Below, piece by piece: positions 44,663 through 54,768 of a DNA stretch of 64,000 nucleotides (positions are counted from its first letter, which is position 1; each line of letters starts with the position of its first letter). The notes beneath the pieces are model-generated. The model saw only the letters and a list, made by a program, of their open reading frames with translations. It did no database searches and had not been told where the DNA came from. The DNA is from Pyrenochaeta sp. MPI-SDFR-AT-0127 (Eukaryota > Ascomycota > Dothideomycetes > Pleosporales > Cucurbitariaceae). The stretch covers positions 124,001 to 188,000 of the forward strand of contig JAGTJM010000044.1 of the NCBI GenBank assembly GCA_020747015.1, read 5' to 3'. A program made the translations under genes and the position numbers.

Positions 44663-45527
44663 ACTTGACGGTGTGCTCAGGCTCAGGCTCAATTGGCTCG
44701 CGGCAATACCATACATGGAAGGACAGGATGCATGTGACTCTGGGTCCAGGTGCATCAATGCATTGTACTGTAGGATATGGCGTTCGAAAATGGGTTGGCA
44801 GATTAGCGTTTGATTCTTGAATGAAGCGAAACATTATGTCTAGCACAATTCTTGTGACAGTGCAGGTAAAGTGTTCAGCCATACCATCTGTCAGTCTTGG
44901 AATCAGGACAATCGTGGACTGCTGGTATGAGGTTGTATGATCTTTCAATTCAACATGTCAATTGCGACATGCTGCATCAACCAAGTACTCAGGCAAGAAC
45001 ATAACAATACAGTTGGCTGTAATGTGCCCGCGTTGGCCAGTACAGATGATCACTTTGTACTGTTTTTAGTGTTTCAGAAGCGTGCATCTAATCTGGACAC
45101 ATCTGGTTGACGTGCTGTGTGCAAGCCGCGAACCACAAAGACGCACACAAGAATTTTCTAGAGCCCTAAATTGAAAGCGAATTGCTTCCAAATAATCATC
45201 AATGTTCGCCCTCTTGAAAGAATTGCATGTTATTTTGTCCTTTTCAACCTTCTACAAGTCCCTAGCATCTATTACTGTCGTCCATGTAACTCACACATCA
45301 ACTCTGGTCTCCCTTTCAGTCCTCCACTGTCTGCTCTCAAAACGCGACTGTCGTGCCTAGAACAGCAAAATTCTATGGCATACTCCACAAAGAATATTGT
45401 CAACGAGTCAGTAGACTGGCCAGCTCAATACATGTCACTTGCTAGCTCTGTTTATATAGTTGTGTACACTGATGCGGGCATCGACTTTCAAAAGATTCAG
45501 TCGATCCTCAGCAGCTCTTGTAGCTTG
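44663..45527. other. Convergent intergenic region
   Basis: 865 bp, A/T-rich, between the 3' ends of the p24 gene and the membrane-anchored protein. Plus-strand frame 45171-45548 is antisense at its end to that protein and not supported. Confidence 0.5.
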
Positions 45528-46697
45528 CTAGTCACAGAAACCTTGTAATGGTTTAGATGCTTGCTGGCAGGCTTGAGCGAGTGCAAGCTCGTATGACTTC
45601 ATAGCCACACGATACTGCTTGACCGAGTAGACGGTTGAGAGAACCCCAAATATAATAGTCAAGAAGAACACTCCGAATATAGCCACCCATAATGTTGCGA
45701 ATTGGGTAATGTTTCTTGTGTCGAGTAATGTTTGCATGACCGTCTCCGGTGGCCCATGAAATAGATTTGATAATTGAGCAAGCCTACTTCTCCAGTAGCG
45801 GAACTCATCAAGCTTTGTCGCTCGAGATGTTTCGGACAGGCCTCGAGATATTGACCAGAACTGTATATCTTCCTCTTCCAAGAAAGCGTTGGTCTTTGGA
45901 TCCCCAAATGGAAAAAGGAGGTCAAGAGTACGGATGGTTTCGTCTAGAATATCTGTCGGAATGAGTGCAGTTTCTGTCGCTTTCCAGTGATTCACGAGAC
46001 AGATTTTGTGTTGATATATTGATAAAGATCGTTGTCCTCGAGGTCCTTCCAATTTAAGGTGGTCAGTCAAGTTATCGGTCCACCGAAGATGCAGTCGACA
46101 TATACTCTTCAGGTTCACAGCAGTGAAGGAGTCGTCAAATTGCACATTTGTGGCCGTTCCTTTGCTTGGGCCTTGAGGAAATTGTGTGGCGACCAGTGCG
46201 TTGAAAGACTGGCCATCTTCCCAATCGATACGGGATTCTCGTGGATTCGCTGGTCCTACAGAAAGACCTTTCGAGCATATATTCAAGCCTAGCCACAGTC
46301 GAACTACAAGCTCGATAGAGCGAGCAATAGCAGCATCCTCTGTGTTCAAATATCTCTTCTTGACGTCTCCAATAAGTGCTTCTCTTGCTACACTTCGATT
46401 GGCGCTCAGGCTAGCACTAATATCAAACAGCCCAGACCACTCTTGTATTGCAAATTTCGAGGAGTGGGGATGCAAGCCTTGGAGCGTCCTCCCAAAAAAT
46501 TCGAATAAGGCTGCGTAGTCATCTTCGATATAATCTTGTTCAACCAGATTTAAGTGGGGCCAAAGTGCATTTATCGTTGCACACTTTCGAGCCCGAGTCA
46601 AGTGTAAAGTGTCCGCCAAAGCTGACTTTGAAAATAAGTTTTCACTTTTGTTTGACATTTGAATGGCCGGCGATATGTGAGAATAAAAGCATGGCAC
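45528..46697 (-). CDS. C-terminal membrane-anchored protein of unknown function
   Basis: Single exon, 389 residues from the ATG at 46697 (an internal ATG at 46658 would give 376). Most of the protein is soluble and helical-looking (NALWPHLNLVEQDYIEDDY; RSIELVVRLWLGLNI; HLRWTDNLTDHLKLEG). Near the end comes WRSRLAQLSNLFHGPPETVM, then LLDTRNITQFATLWVAIFG and one transmembrane helix at about residues 334-358, followed by a charged tail. From memory, many Pleosporales proteins end in a similar block (PPE, a D-x-RN motif, a Trp/Phe-rich helix), so this may be a lineage-expanded family. I know no function. It lies head-to-head with the protease-TPR gene, sharing a 395-bp promoter region. Confidence 0.75.
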   Translation of the reverse strand: MPCFYSHISPAIQMSNKSENLFSKSALADTLHLTRARKCATINALWPHLNLVEQDYIEDDYAALFEFFGRTLQGLHPHSSKFAIQEWSGLFDISASLSANRSVAREALIGDVKKRYLNTEDAAIARSIELVVRLWLGLNICSKGLSVGPANPRESRIDWEDGQSFNALVATQFPQGPSKGTATNVQFDDSFTAVNLKSICRLHLRWTDNLTDHLKLEGPRGQRSLSIYQHKICLVNHWKATETALIPTDILDETIRTLDLLFPFGDPKTNAFLEEEDIQFWSISRGLSETSRATKLDEFRYWRSRLAQLSNLFHGPPETVMQTLLDTRNITQFATLWVAIFGVFFLTIIFGVLSTVYSVKQYRVAMKSYELALAQACQQASKPLQGFCD

Positions 46698-47092
46698 ATG
46701 AGGAAGACGAGGTAAGCGCCGTTATATTAACGAATTACGATTGTATCACCAGCCAGGCGCCGCAGCCAATGATCGATACATGTGTGGTGGCTGGGGGCTG
46801 CACGACGTAACCGCTAAAACCTCAGCTGAATCTGCCAACTCTTCGTGCATATACATCTGTTCTACATGTGCTCAGAGCCTCGTGGTTTGATTCACCGAAT
46901 ACTCGGAGGAACACCGCGCAATAGATGACAAAACCCTGTAAGCTCCATGGCCAGAATTTGAACATTTTCACAGCACTAGTTTCTAACAGTAAGCCCGAAA
47001 GATAGATAGCGGAAGGCCCGTTGCTACTTCTGAGGGCCCAAGTTTCTATTAAAAACACTCCGTGTGCACCTTTCATCAGCATTCGCAGCACG
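46698..47092. promoter_or_regulatory. Shared bidirectional promoter region
   Basis: 395 bp between two divergently transcribed genes (membrane-anchored protein and protease-TPR protein). No palindromic operator stands out by eye. The tight head-to-head spacing is the reason for suspecting co-regulation. Confidence 0.4.
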
Positions 47093-49647
47093 ATGGCCGT
47101 AACGGCAAATGGCACCACGCAAAGTCAAGAGACGCGCTCTCCAGATTCTGTTCAGCTGTACTCCAGATATTTGTCAAAAAGATGCCCTGAGGTTTACAAA
47201 GTCGATAAAATTTACGTAGGCCGGCTGAAAGAAGTACCACCCCCAAGCCCTGTGCAGGGGAAATGGGACAAAGAAGTCCGACCAGACCTTGAGAGGCATC
47301 TATGCCAGGCAACCAACATGATGTCTAAGTCGATGCCAGACGAGGAGGTGATCACAGAGCCGGTCTTATGCATGGCTGGGAAGAAATGCTCACCAATGTC
47401 GGTGCCATTGAAGTCTGGTGCAACTTGTCCGAAGGATCCAGTAGCGTTGAATCCCACCATTTGGATTTATTGCGGTGGACGAAAGTGCAAGAAACAGGTA
47501 TCTAAATCCATTCGTAATTTGACCTACCTACATCATTTTCTTAACAGATTCGGCATGGGAGCGCCCCATATATCTCTTTACGCTCCCTGGCCTGCAGTTC
47601 GCGAGCATTCACCCGGGTCGCCGCATCATTCTCACCTCAATCCAGCAAGCAATGTGTCATTCGCAATCCAGCAGCTGCTCCCTGGCCAGGAAACCATATG
47701 TGGGGCCAAAGCTAGATTTACAATCGAAACTTCGGGCGAGAACGTTGAGTGTAATTCCACAATTGGTGGCTTGGTCGTTGTCGATGACTCAATATTCGCA
47801 ATCACATCAGCTCACGCGATTGTGAATAGATTGCTTGAGAATTCTCACAGCGTCTCCAGCGACGAGACAGAGTCTCTGGGCAATGTCTCAACGGATGAAG
47901 ATTCTGAGCATGAAATGAGCTCAAGCTCAGACTCGTCTGCCTCTGGAAACAACCTTTGCTCTCATACCACACGTACAGCATTCATCGAAAGCCCTCCGTC
48001 AGGATCAACGGGGCTTGGTTCAGTCGAAGAGGGAATGTGGATAAACACAGATTTGCCTAGCAAATTAGCGTACATGACCCACGGAACTATAAATGGGGAC
48101 TATAGTTTCCCTGATCAAGCACCAAGTGCGTCTGATTTTGCTCTTGTGGATGTCGGGCCAGCCAGGCTCCTTCTAAATGGCTACTATGATCCGGATCGTG
48201 ATACCTTAGCGACGATTTCAGATCATATACCCGTGCGAGAACTCTCCCAAGGAGATGTGTGGATACTCACAAACTGTGGTAAGTCACCTATGAAGGGTTA
48301 TATGTTGGCTGGCGACTCTTGTGTCATCCTGAGAGGGAGCATCATGCGCACAAAGAAGATACAAATAGCTTTTGTTGGCGGTACGTTCCTAGCATATCTC
48401 TTACATTATGAACAAGAACTTATCATTACAGATGCTCATGGAATGTCGGGCTCCTGGGTTGTCCATGAGGGAAGCCTATGTGGCGTTGTTTACGCGGCCT
48501 ACGATCGGAGCCCGTATGTTCATATGCTTCCGGCCGACACTATGTTCCAAAATATCATCGAGCTACTTCAGGCATCTGTGGTGAGAGTAGCCAATGCCCA
48601 GGATATACGTGAACGAAAAGTTCAGATGGAATTACGCACACTAAACCTCGAAGGTAAAGTACCTACAGTCCACATGATAATTTCAGCTACTTTTGACAGG
48701 CTTACAAGTTTGAAGGCACGGATCGAACGCCGGATGTCGAGCAGAAAATTGACATAGCTTGGTACCAGGAAGGGGCCGAACAAGAACAAATAATGAGGAT
48801 GGAAACATGCAAACAGGAACTGGGAGACGAGCATCCGGATACACTAGCTAGCATGGAGACTCTCGCTTCAACATACTCGAAGAAAGGTCGATGGAAAGAG
48901 GCTAAAGATCTAGCAGAAAGCGTGATTAGTGTACGAAGTCGGCTGCAGCAAAAGAATTTAGATCTACTGCCAAGCAGAGATATCCTAGGATACACGTCCT
49001 GGAGCCAAGGACAATGGAGAAAAGCTGAGCTTTTATACGAGGAGTTAGACGCAATGTGCCGAGATCTGCTTCCAATGGAACATCCAAGCACGTTAGCCAT
49101 TACCGCAAACTTCGCGACATCCCTAATGGGCCGAGAAGCTTTCGTCCATGCAGAAAACCTTTATAGATCGTCAATCATAACGAGCTCAAAAGTGCTTGGG
49201 CCAGACCATCCAGATACCCTAACTATCAAGGCCAATCTAGCGACAACCTATAGAATTCAAGGGAAATGGGAGGAGGCGGAGGCCTTTGATGTGCCGGTAG
49301 CAGAGTCGAGTTCAAAAGTGCTAGGACCAGAACATCCAAACACTTTGACAAGTATGGGTAACCTAGCATTGACGTATTTGAACCAGGGGCGGCTGCGGGA
49401 AGCAGAAGAGTTGGACGGCCAAGTTCTAGAGATCAGGACAAGAGTGCTTGGACCAGAGCACCCAGACACATTGATTAGCATGAACAATCTTGCAATAACC
49501 CTCAGAGCTCAAGGACATGACAGTAAGGCTGTTTTATTGATGGAGGATTGTTTCGAACTGCGCAGCAAGGTTCTTGGCTCGGAGCACCCTTATACGCTCT
49601 CCTCACTAGAGGCTCTACTTAGGTGGAAACAACAATTAGCAGATTGA
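47093..49647 (+). CDS. Trypsin-like serine protease fused to tetratricopeptide repeats
   Basis: Start ATG at 47093 (MAVTANGTTQSQ). The N-terminal region has clustered cysteines (LCMAGKKC and IWIYCGGRKC), possibly metal-binding. The protease-like domain has His at FAITSAHAIV (H241), Asp in SDFALVDVG (D348) and Ser in GMSGSWVVH, the order of a chymotrypsin-fold triad. A probable 51-bp in-frame intron (48381-48431, GTACGT to TTACAG) would give VGDAHGMSGS around the serine. A second intron between about 48654 and 48715 joins the TPR exon; its exact sites are uncertain, but all workable pairs stay in frame. The C-terminus has about six repeats of roughly 42 residues (VLGPEHPDTLISMNNLA type) as in kinesin-light-chain-like TPRs. 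Total about 820 residues, with no NB-ARC/NACHT motif. Role unknown; an NLR-like defence or allorecognition function is inference. Confidence 0.82.
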
Positions 49648-50734
49648 GAAGATTTCCATAGATTTTTCACCATGGCCCTGAAAGACGGCGGTGCACAAAT
49701 ATAAGTAAAGGGTCTTGGCGAACAAAATACTAGCACTTTCATGATGAAGTTGATGCAAAAATAGCCCAAACAAGTACGTTGGGCCGTTATAAATTGCCGC
49801 CATGGCTCAACGTGCAAGAAACATCCAGGAACTACAAGATACTTAGTTCAGGAGATCTCGCTTCTTGACAGTAAAGTCGCCGTTATCATGACTGGACTGT
49901 CTCGATCGATAGACCTACATACCCAAATATAAAAGTAGTAGTTTCCCCCACTATGACTACTCACATTCTGTTCATGATCATACGTGAAATGAATTTTGGT
50001 TGAATGAATCTGGTTGTTCTAATAGTCTAAGGATTTGCGTCCGAACGACCAAGACGTGAATGTCAGACGGATTCTTTCAGTCCTGACTTCGCAAAGAGTT
50101 ACGCGGCCTCGGATCCGGGTCGAAAACAAGTAGCAGCTACACGCAGTCTGAGGAAAGATCTGCGGGGCGTTATCAGCAGCCTTTCTTGTAAGTCTTGGAA
50201 GCGGACATATCTGGGGGCTGCCTTGGCTTTAAGACTGTAAGAGTTGTGGTGAGCAGGTCAATAGCTCGGATCCGAACGTCCAAGCACTCAAGCCCCAGCC
50301 ACGCACTCCACATATCATCGGAACTAGCCGTCCAATCACCTCTCGGAACCGGGACATAATTATCGTGAAACTTTACTGTCAATGCTCGCAGGTGTTCTGT
50401 CAGAATGGCGGACATCCATTCTCGGCACGTTTCAAGTGGAACCTGAGTCTACGTTGCTGTTGGAAACCAACCAATCACGACTGTTTGTAAGGTACCACAT
50501 CGACATCACAGCCTCCTTGCCATACAATGATCATGCCCATAAGAATACCGTATATCTTCTATGCCCCAAGTAGATTCAAGCCAGCAACTCAATGCAGCGA
50601 ACCAGCCTTCGATCATCTGGGCCAACACCAATAATCGAAATCATCGCGCGTCCATATAGAATTACCAATCGAAAGCGAAAGTCCACCAAATCCACCAATA
50701 CCTACACGTCAGACATAAAATCATCATCACCATT
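49648..50734. other. Mostly non-coding, with one possible exon
   Basis: 1087 bp right of the TPR gene. Apart from the minus-strand exon-like frame at 50173-50445 (separate entry), I see no supported gene. Confidence 0.45.
50173..50445 (-). other. Exon-like minus-strand frame, gene incomplete
   Basis: From an acceptor-like CTCAG at 50446-50450, a frame reads VPLETCREWMSAILTEHLRA and on through GDWTASSDDMWSAWLGLECL and VRIRAIDLL to a stop at 50173, ending TYKKGC. This reads as real protein rather than noise. No upstream exon could be joined with confidence: candidate frames further upstream (50,480-50,660) hit stops. It may be a small gene with missed 5' exons or the remnant of a degraded one. 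The ATG at 50415 would give 80 residues if used directly. Confidence 0.35.
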
Positions 50735-51169
50735 ATGCCTCAATTCGCAGACCTCGTCCGCTACTCCGTCCTCCTCGCTCGAGCCAACAACAACGATGAT
50801 TATGAAAACCGCCTCATCAACGATGACAGAGACAACAACTCTCGTAACCACCGTCGTGTAGAAATTGGTGTCATAGTTGCCATTGTCGTCGCTGGTCTCG
50901 CCATCATCGGTGTCACTGTCGCGTTCATCATGAAGAGGCGGAAGAGGCAGCAGAAGAAGAGGGCCAGGCAGGCGGAACAAGAGATAACTTGGTACGGGCC
51001 GGATGATGAGCCGCAGAAGGCAAATGGAGGGAAGGCAATTGGTTTGGCGTTTGGAGGGCAAGAGGGTGGTTTCGTAGATGGGAAGGCGAAGAAAGTCGCT
51101 TTTGCTCAAGAAGGGGAGGCGCCGCCGCCGAGTTATGAAATCGTAGTTAAACCTACTGAGACGAAGTGA
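50735..51169 (+). CDS. Small single-pass membrane protein with PPxY motif
   Basis: Single exon, 144 residues. A hydrophilic Asn/Asp/Arg-rich N-terminus (RLINDDRDNNSRNHRR) precedes one transmembrane helix at about 44-66 (IGVIVAIVVAGLAIIGVTVA), a strongly basic stop-transfer sequence (KRRKRQQKKRAR) and a cytosolic tail ending PPPSYEIVVKPTETK. The PPSY motif would suit recruitment of a Rsp5/Nedd4-type ubiquitin ligase (WW domains). There is no signal peptide, so the helix would act as an anchor. A parallel Ser/Thr-rich frame (50,735-50,861) also looks ectodomain-like, so an N-terminal frameshift cannot be excluded. Function unknown. Confidence 0.6.
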   Translation: MPQFADLVRYSVLLARANNNDDYENRLINDDRDNNSRNHRRVEIGVIVAIVVAGLAIIGVTVAFIMKRRKRQQKKRARQAEQEITWYGPDDEPQKANGGKAIGLAFGGQEGGFVDGKAKKVAFAQEGEAPPPSYEIVVKPTETK

Positions 51170-53443
51170 TTGAATTGAGAGTTTAGGGGTCTTCTTGAAC
51201 ACAGGTAGGGCTCTTGATCTACCCGAACAAGATTTTTATATATCGACACATGTAGGCGGTCTACTTTGGTTGAGGCTCATGTACTATCATAGACGGTGGT
51301 CGTTATGTTTCGTTCTTTACAGCAAAAAGATATCAAACCCCGGGGTGTACATAACTTGGTCTCATCATCGAATTTCAACATCTTCTCATTACTCATCTGC
51401 GCTTCTTCTTTTGCATATCCGTCATTATCGCCGTCATCAATCTCGGCCTCACCTGGTCGTGTTTCGATAGCACGAGATTGACGCTCGAATTTGCTCAGTG
51501 AAATACACTGTATATTTCTAAAATGAGAACTAGAACAAGTTTAGCTTTGTTTATCAATCGATTACATCCTGCATCGTTTGCTGGATTACCCACTAATTAC
51601 GCATTCTGTGCAATGTGTGTCGTCAGATTTATATAGTAGTACCGACCGTCCTTGACCTTGGGGACATTGTTATTCGGCAATCGCAAGCTGATACCGAAGA
51701 TTCAGACTGACGAAAATGATGCAACATTTGGGTCCTGTTAGATTACGTTCTAGACTTGTGGTGATCATTCACAGCGTCCAGCCTGTTATATTTCAAGCGG
51801 GATGTTAGGTACTCCTGCTCTAACCGTTACGATCGTCAGCCTCGGCTCGTGTTTGTCACTTACACTGTTCATTCGTTGTCCATCAAAGATCAACAACTAG
51901 TATTAGCTTACTGTTCTATTCCCCACACACTCTTATCTTTAGGTACTACCTAGTAGTCGTTTGGTGGGCCACCGTCTGGTCTTAGTTTATCGAGTGACGT
52001 TGCATGGTACATAAAGTACTGCAACGTCTATGATAGAGAGTATTTCCGGACCAGACACTACCTGAACAGGCAGGTGTTCGGGGTGATCGACCAGCAGGAA
52101 TTCATAGTCCGGTAGCCCAGTGAAGTCCGGGGTAGGGAGCCACCCAATACTAGCTGGAGGGTACATGCAAGAAACATAGCGCAACGTTGCAAGCCAGCAG
52201 CGTAGCTACAGTACATCACATACGGGCGAAATGGCGCTATCAGCAACATTTAAAGGGAAACAAGATATTGTAGCACTATACTATTTCAAATTGGCTAATG
52301 ACACATCTCGTCCACTATGATCGATGTCAGTGGCGTTCTATCGGCACATGAACAAAGTCCATCTACTACCGAATGACCATTACCAGGCGTTGTTCCTGAG
52401 TCAAGACGCAAACATGAGAGGTGATGGACGCAAGAACTGTCGAGTATCGCTCATGTGCCAGAAATGAATTGATGTGATATCATGGAAGGCACACAAAACA
52501 ATTAACGAGCGCACAACTTGCGTATTCTTGCTGTAGTTGAGTGGTAGACTTTGAATACGCCTTAAGCATTAAACATAGGCAGCCCTTGGGTAGTGACTCT
52601 CGCGGTGGCCCAGGCTGGATAGTAGAGAGCCTAAAGAAACACCAGCGCCTATTCTGCTGAACTCAATATTGTTGCACCTCTGAACACGCGTGTCGAGGCC
52701 TCTACCAACCTATAAGAATGCAGAAGCAGTCAAGGCAACCTCGGGATGTCAAATTGAAGGACAGCCACAATGGTAGTGTCGGTTGATCCCTAACCAGGAC
52801 GAGAGGAATATCGCCGAAGGCAAATGGAATTGCATCACGCGCCATTGGGTCGCTGTTTTCCCCGCAAATCTCTATTTGGGACCGTTGCACAGATCGTCAT
52901 CCCATTGCGGACGAAGATCGTCAAGTATATAGGAATTAGTCCAAATGCAGTAAGACATGTGAATTAGCGTGAACGGGAGTAAGGTGTCCGCTAACGCCAC
53001 CCCTTCTCAAAAAGCCCGTATGTTCCAAGCTAGGAAATCTAAAGGACTATGCATTTGTACCCCTTTCAGATACCGGCCCTAGCTACCTTTTGCATGAGGA
53101 TCTAGCTCCATAGATGCCGATCTTCCTTGAATGCGTTGATCACCCGCACCATAAGCATTGTCGCGTCGTTTCCTACCCAATCAAAGGGTCCGAATTTCAA
53201 GTCAGTATTGATAGGAATAAGGGCGATGACGGAGTTACAGGAAATTGCCTCGGCCCTGCTTGTTGCACCACGAAGGAGAAATATTAGGAACTCGAAAATG
53301 CGACGATGTATAAGTATTTGAGACATTCACACCTTGATTGTTCGACTGCATTAAGTACACTTGAGTGAATCATCTCAAGACAGTATCACACTGTGAGAAT
53401 CTTTAGTTATCCTGTCGACTTAAACGTCAATCACTTCTTCATC
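51170..53443. other. Gene-free stretch
   Basis: 2.3 kb without a supported gene. Open frames are short (75 codons or fewer) and scattered. No transposase, reverse transcriptase or terminal repeats were recognised. It includes the promoter of the peroxidase gene. Confidence 0.5.
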
Positions 53444-54768
53444 ATGCATACTCTTTCACTTCTACTCCTCTCTGCTTCATCAACACTGGCGTACCCTTGG
53501 GTTGCTGGCCAACCTGGTGTCGACTCAGCACCCCTGAGGCACGTTCCCCAACCGGAGAAGAGGCAAGCCCAATGCCCCTTCAATCCTGAACACCGGGGTG
53601 CGGCACCTTACTCGGATCAATACCCCTATACAGGCGCGAAGAATGGTATCCCTGGGAATGGCAGAGGTGGTATCAAAGTACCGGCTGATGGCGATACGGC
53701 ACATGCTTTCGTTGCCCCTGGACCCAACGACATTCGAGGGCCATGTCCAGGTCTTAATGCGGCTGCCAACGTAAGTCGTAGCCATAGATAAATAATATGT
53801 AGGACGAGTACTAACTTTATTTTTCCTTGTAGCACAATTTCCTTTCACACGACGGAATTACTACCTTCACTGAACTAGTAGACGCACAGCAGAATCTTTG
53901 CAATGTCAATTATGACCTAGCAGTTCTCCTTGCGGTGCTAGGTATTCAGGCCGGTGGCGACCTTGTGACTGGCAAGCTTAGCATTGGTTGTGATGCAACT
54001 TCTCGCACCGCACTACTACCACTCCTTGGTAGACAACCAGGACTTAACGGCCACAATAAGTTCGAAGCCGACACATCGCTGACGCGAAACGACTACTACA
54101 CTGCCAATGGCGACAACTACAGCTTCAATGGTACGCTGTTTGCGGCCATGAAGGCAGTGGCAGATCGAGTATCTGGTGGCAATTTCGACCGCAACGCACT
54201 TGCCGCATATCGTAGTCAACGTTACGATGAGTCTGTGCAACAGAATCCAAACTTCTTCTTTGGTCCATTGTCTCTGCTGCTTTACGGAGCTTCTTCCTTC
54301 TTATATGAGCTCTTCCCTAACTATGGGCCCGAAGGCACACCAGACCTAAACACCATTTCATCTTTCTTCGGCGCCGTACAGGACTCCTCTGCAGCGGGAG
54401 GGTGGCGACACGTACCTGAACAAATTCCCGCAAACTGGCACAATCGCCGCGCTCCGTATACGAACAATGATGTAACCTTGGAGATTCTGGCCCAGTACGT
54501 CCAGTATCCTAAGCTCTTTGGAGGCAATGTTGGCACGAATAACTTCAACGCACTGTCAACGCCATTTGGTGTCATTAGAGATGGGAAGCTACCTGATGCC
54601 GCGGCTGCGGGCGATCTCTTGTGCTTGTTGTATCAGTTGGCGACGAGCCCTGTGCCGAGCAGCTTGAGCGCGGTAACGGATCTTACAAGCGCTTTGTTGA
54701 ATTGGTCAGTGGGAAAGCTAAATCCTCTGTTCCAAAATGCGGGATGTGCTTTGAAGCCGACGGTATAA
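53444..54768 (+). CDS. Secreted heme-thiolate peroxidase (chloroperoxidase/unspecific peroxygenase family)
   Basis: Extracellular heme-thiolate enzymes of this family halogenate or oxyfunctionalise organic substrates with hydrogen peroxide. Two exons, 53444-53770 and 53833-54768 (62-bp intron), 420 residues. Signal peptide MHTLSLLLLSASSTLAYPW; a possible Kex2-type KR lies at residues 38-39 (PEKRQAQCPF). The proximal heme ligand is in RGPCPGLNAAANHNFLSHDG, matching the family PCP motif with Cys as thiolate ligand. The intron interrupts this motif between Asn and His. Later, NKFEADTSLTRNDYY corresponds to the region before the distal acid in relatives. Length is at the upper end for short-type peroxygenases. 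Confidence 0.92.

Noticed and set aside
47500..47548. Candidate intron GTATCT...AACAG in the protease-TPR gene
   Set aside because: Removing it shifts the frame and leads to a stop, whereas the unspliced frame continues into the protease domain.
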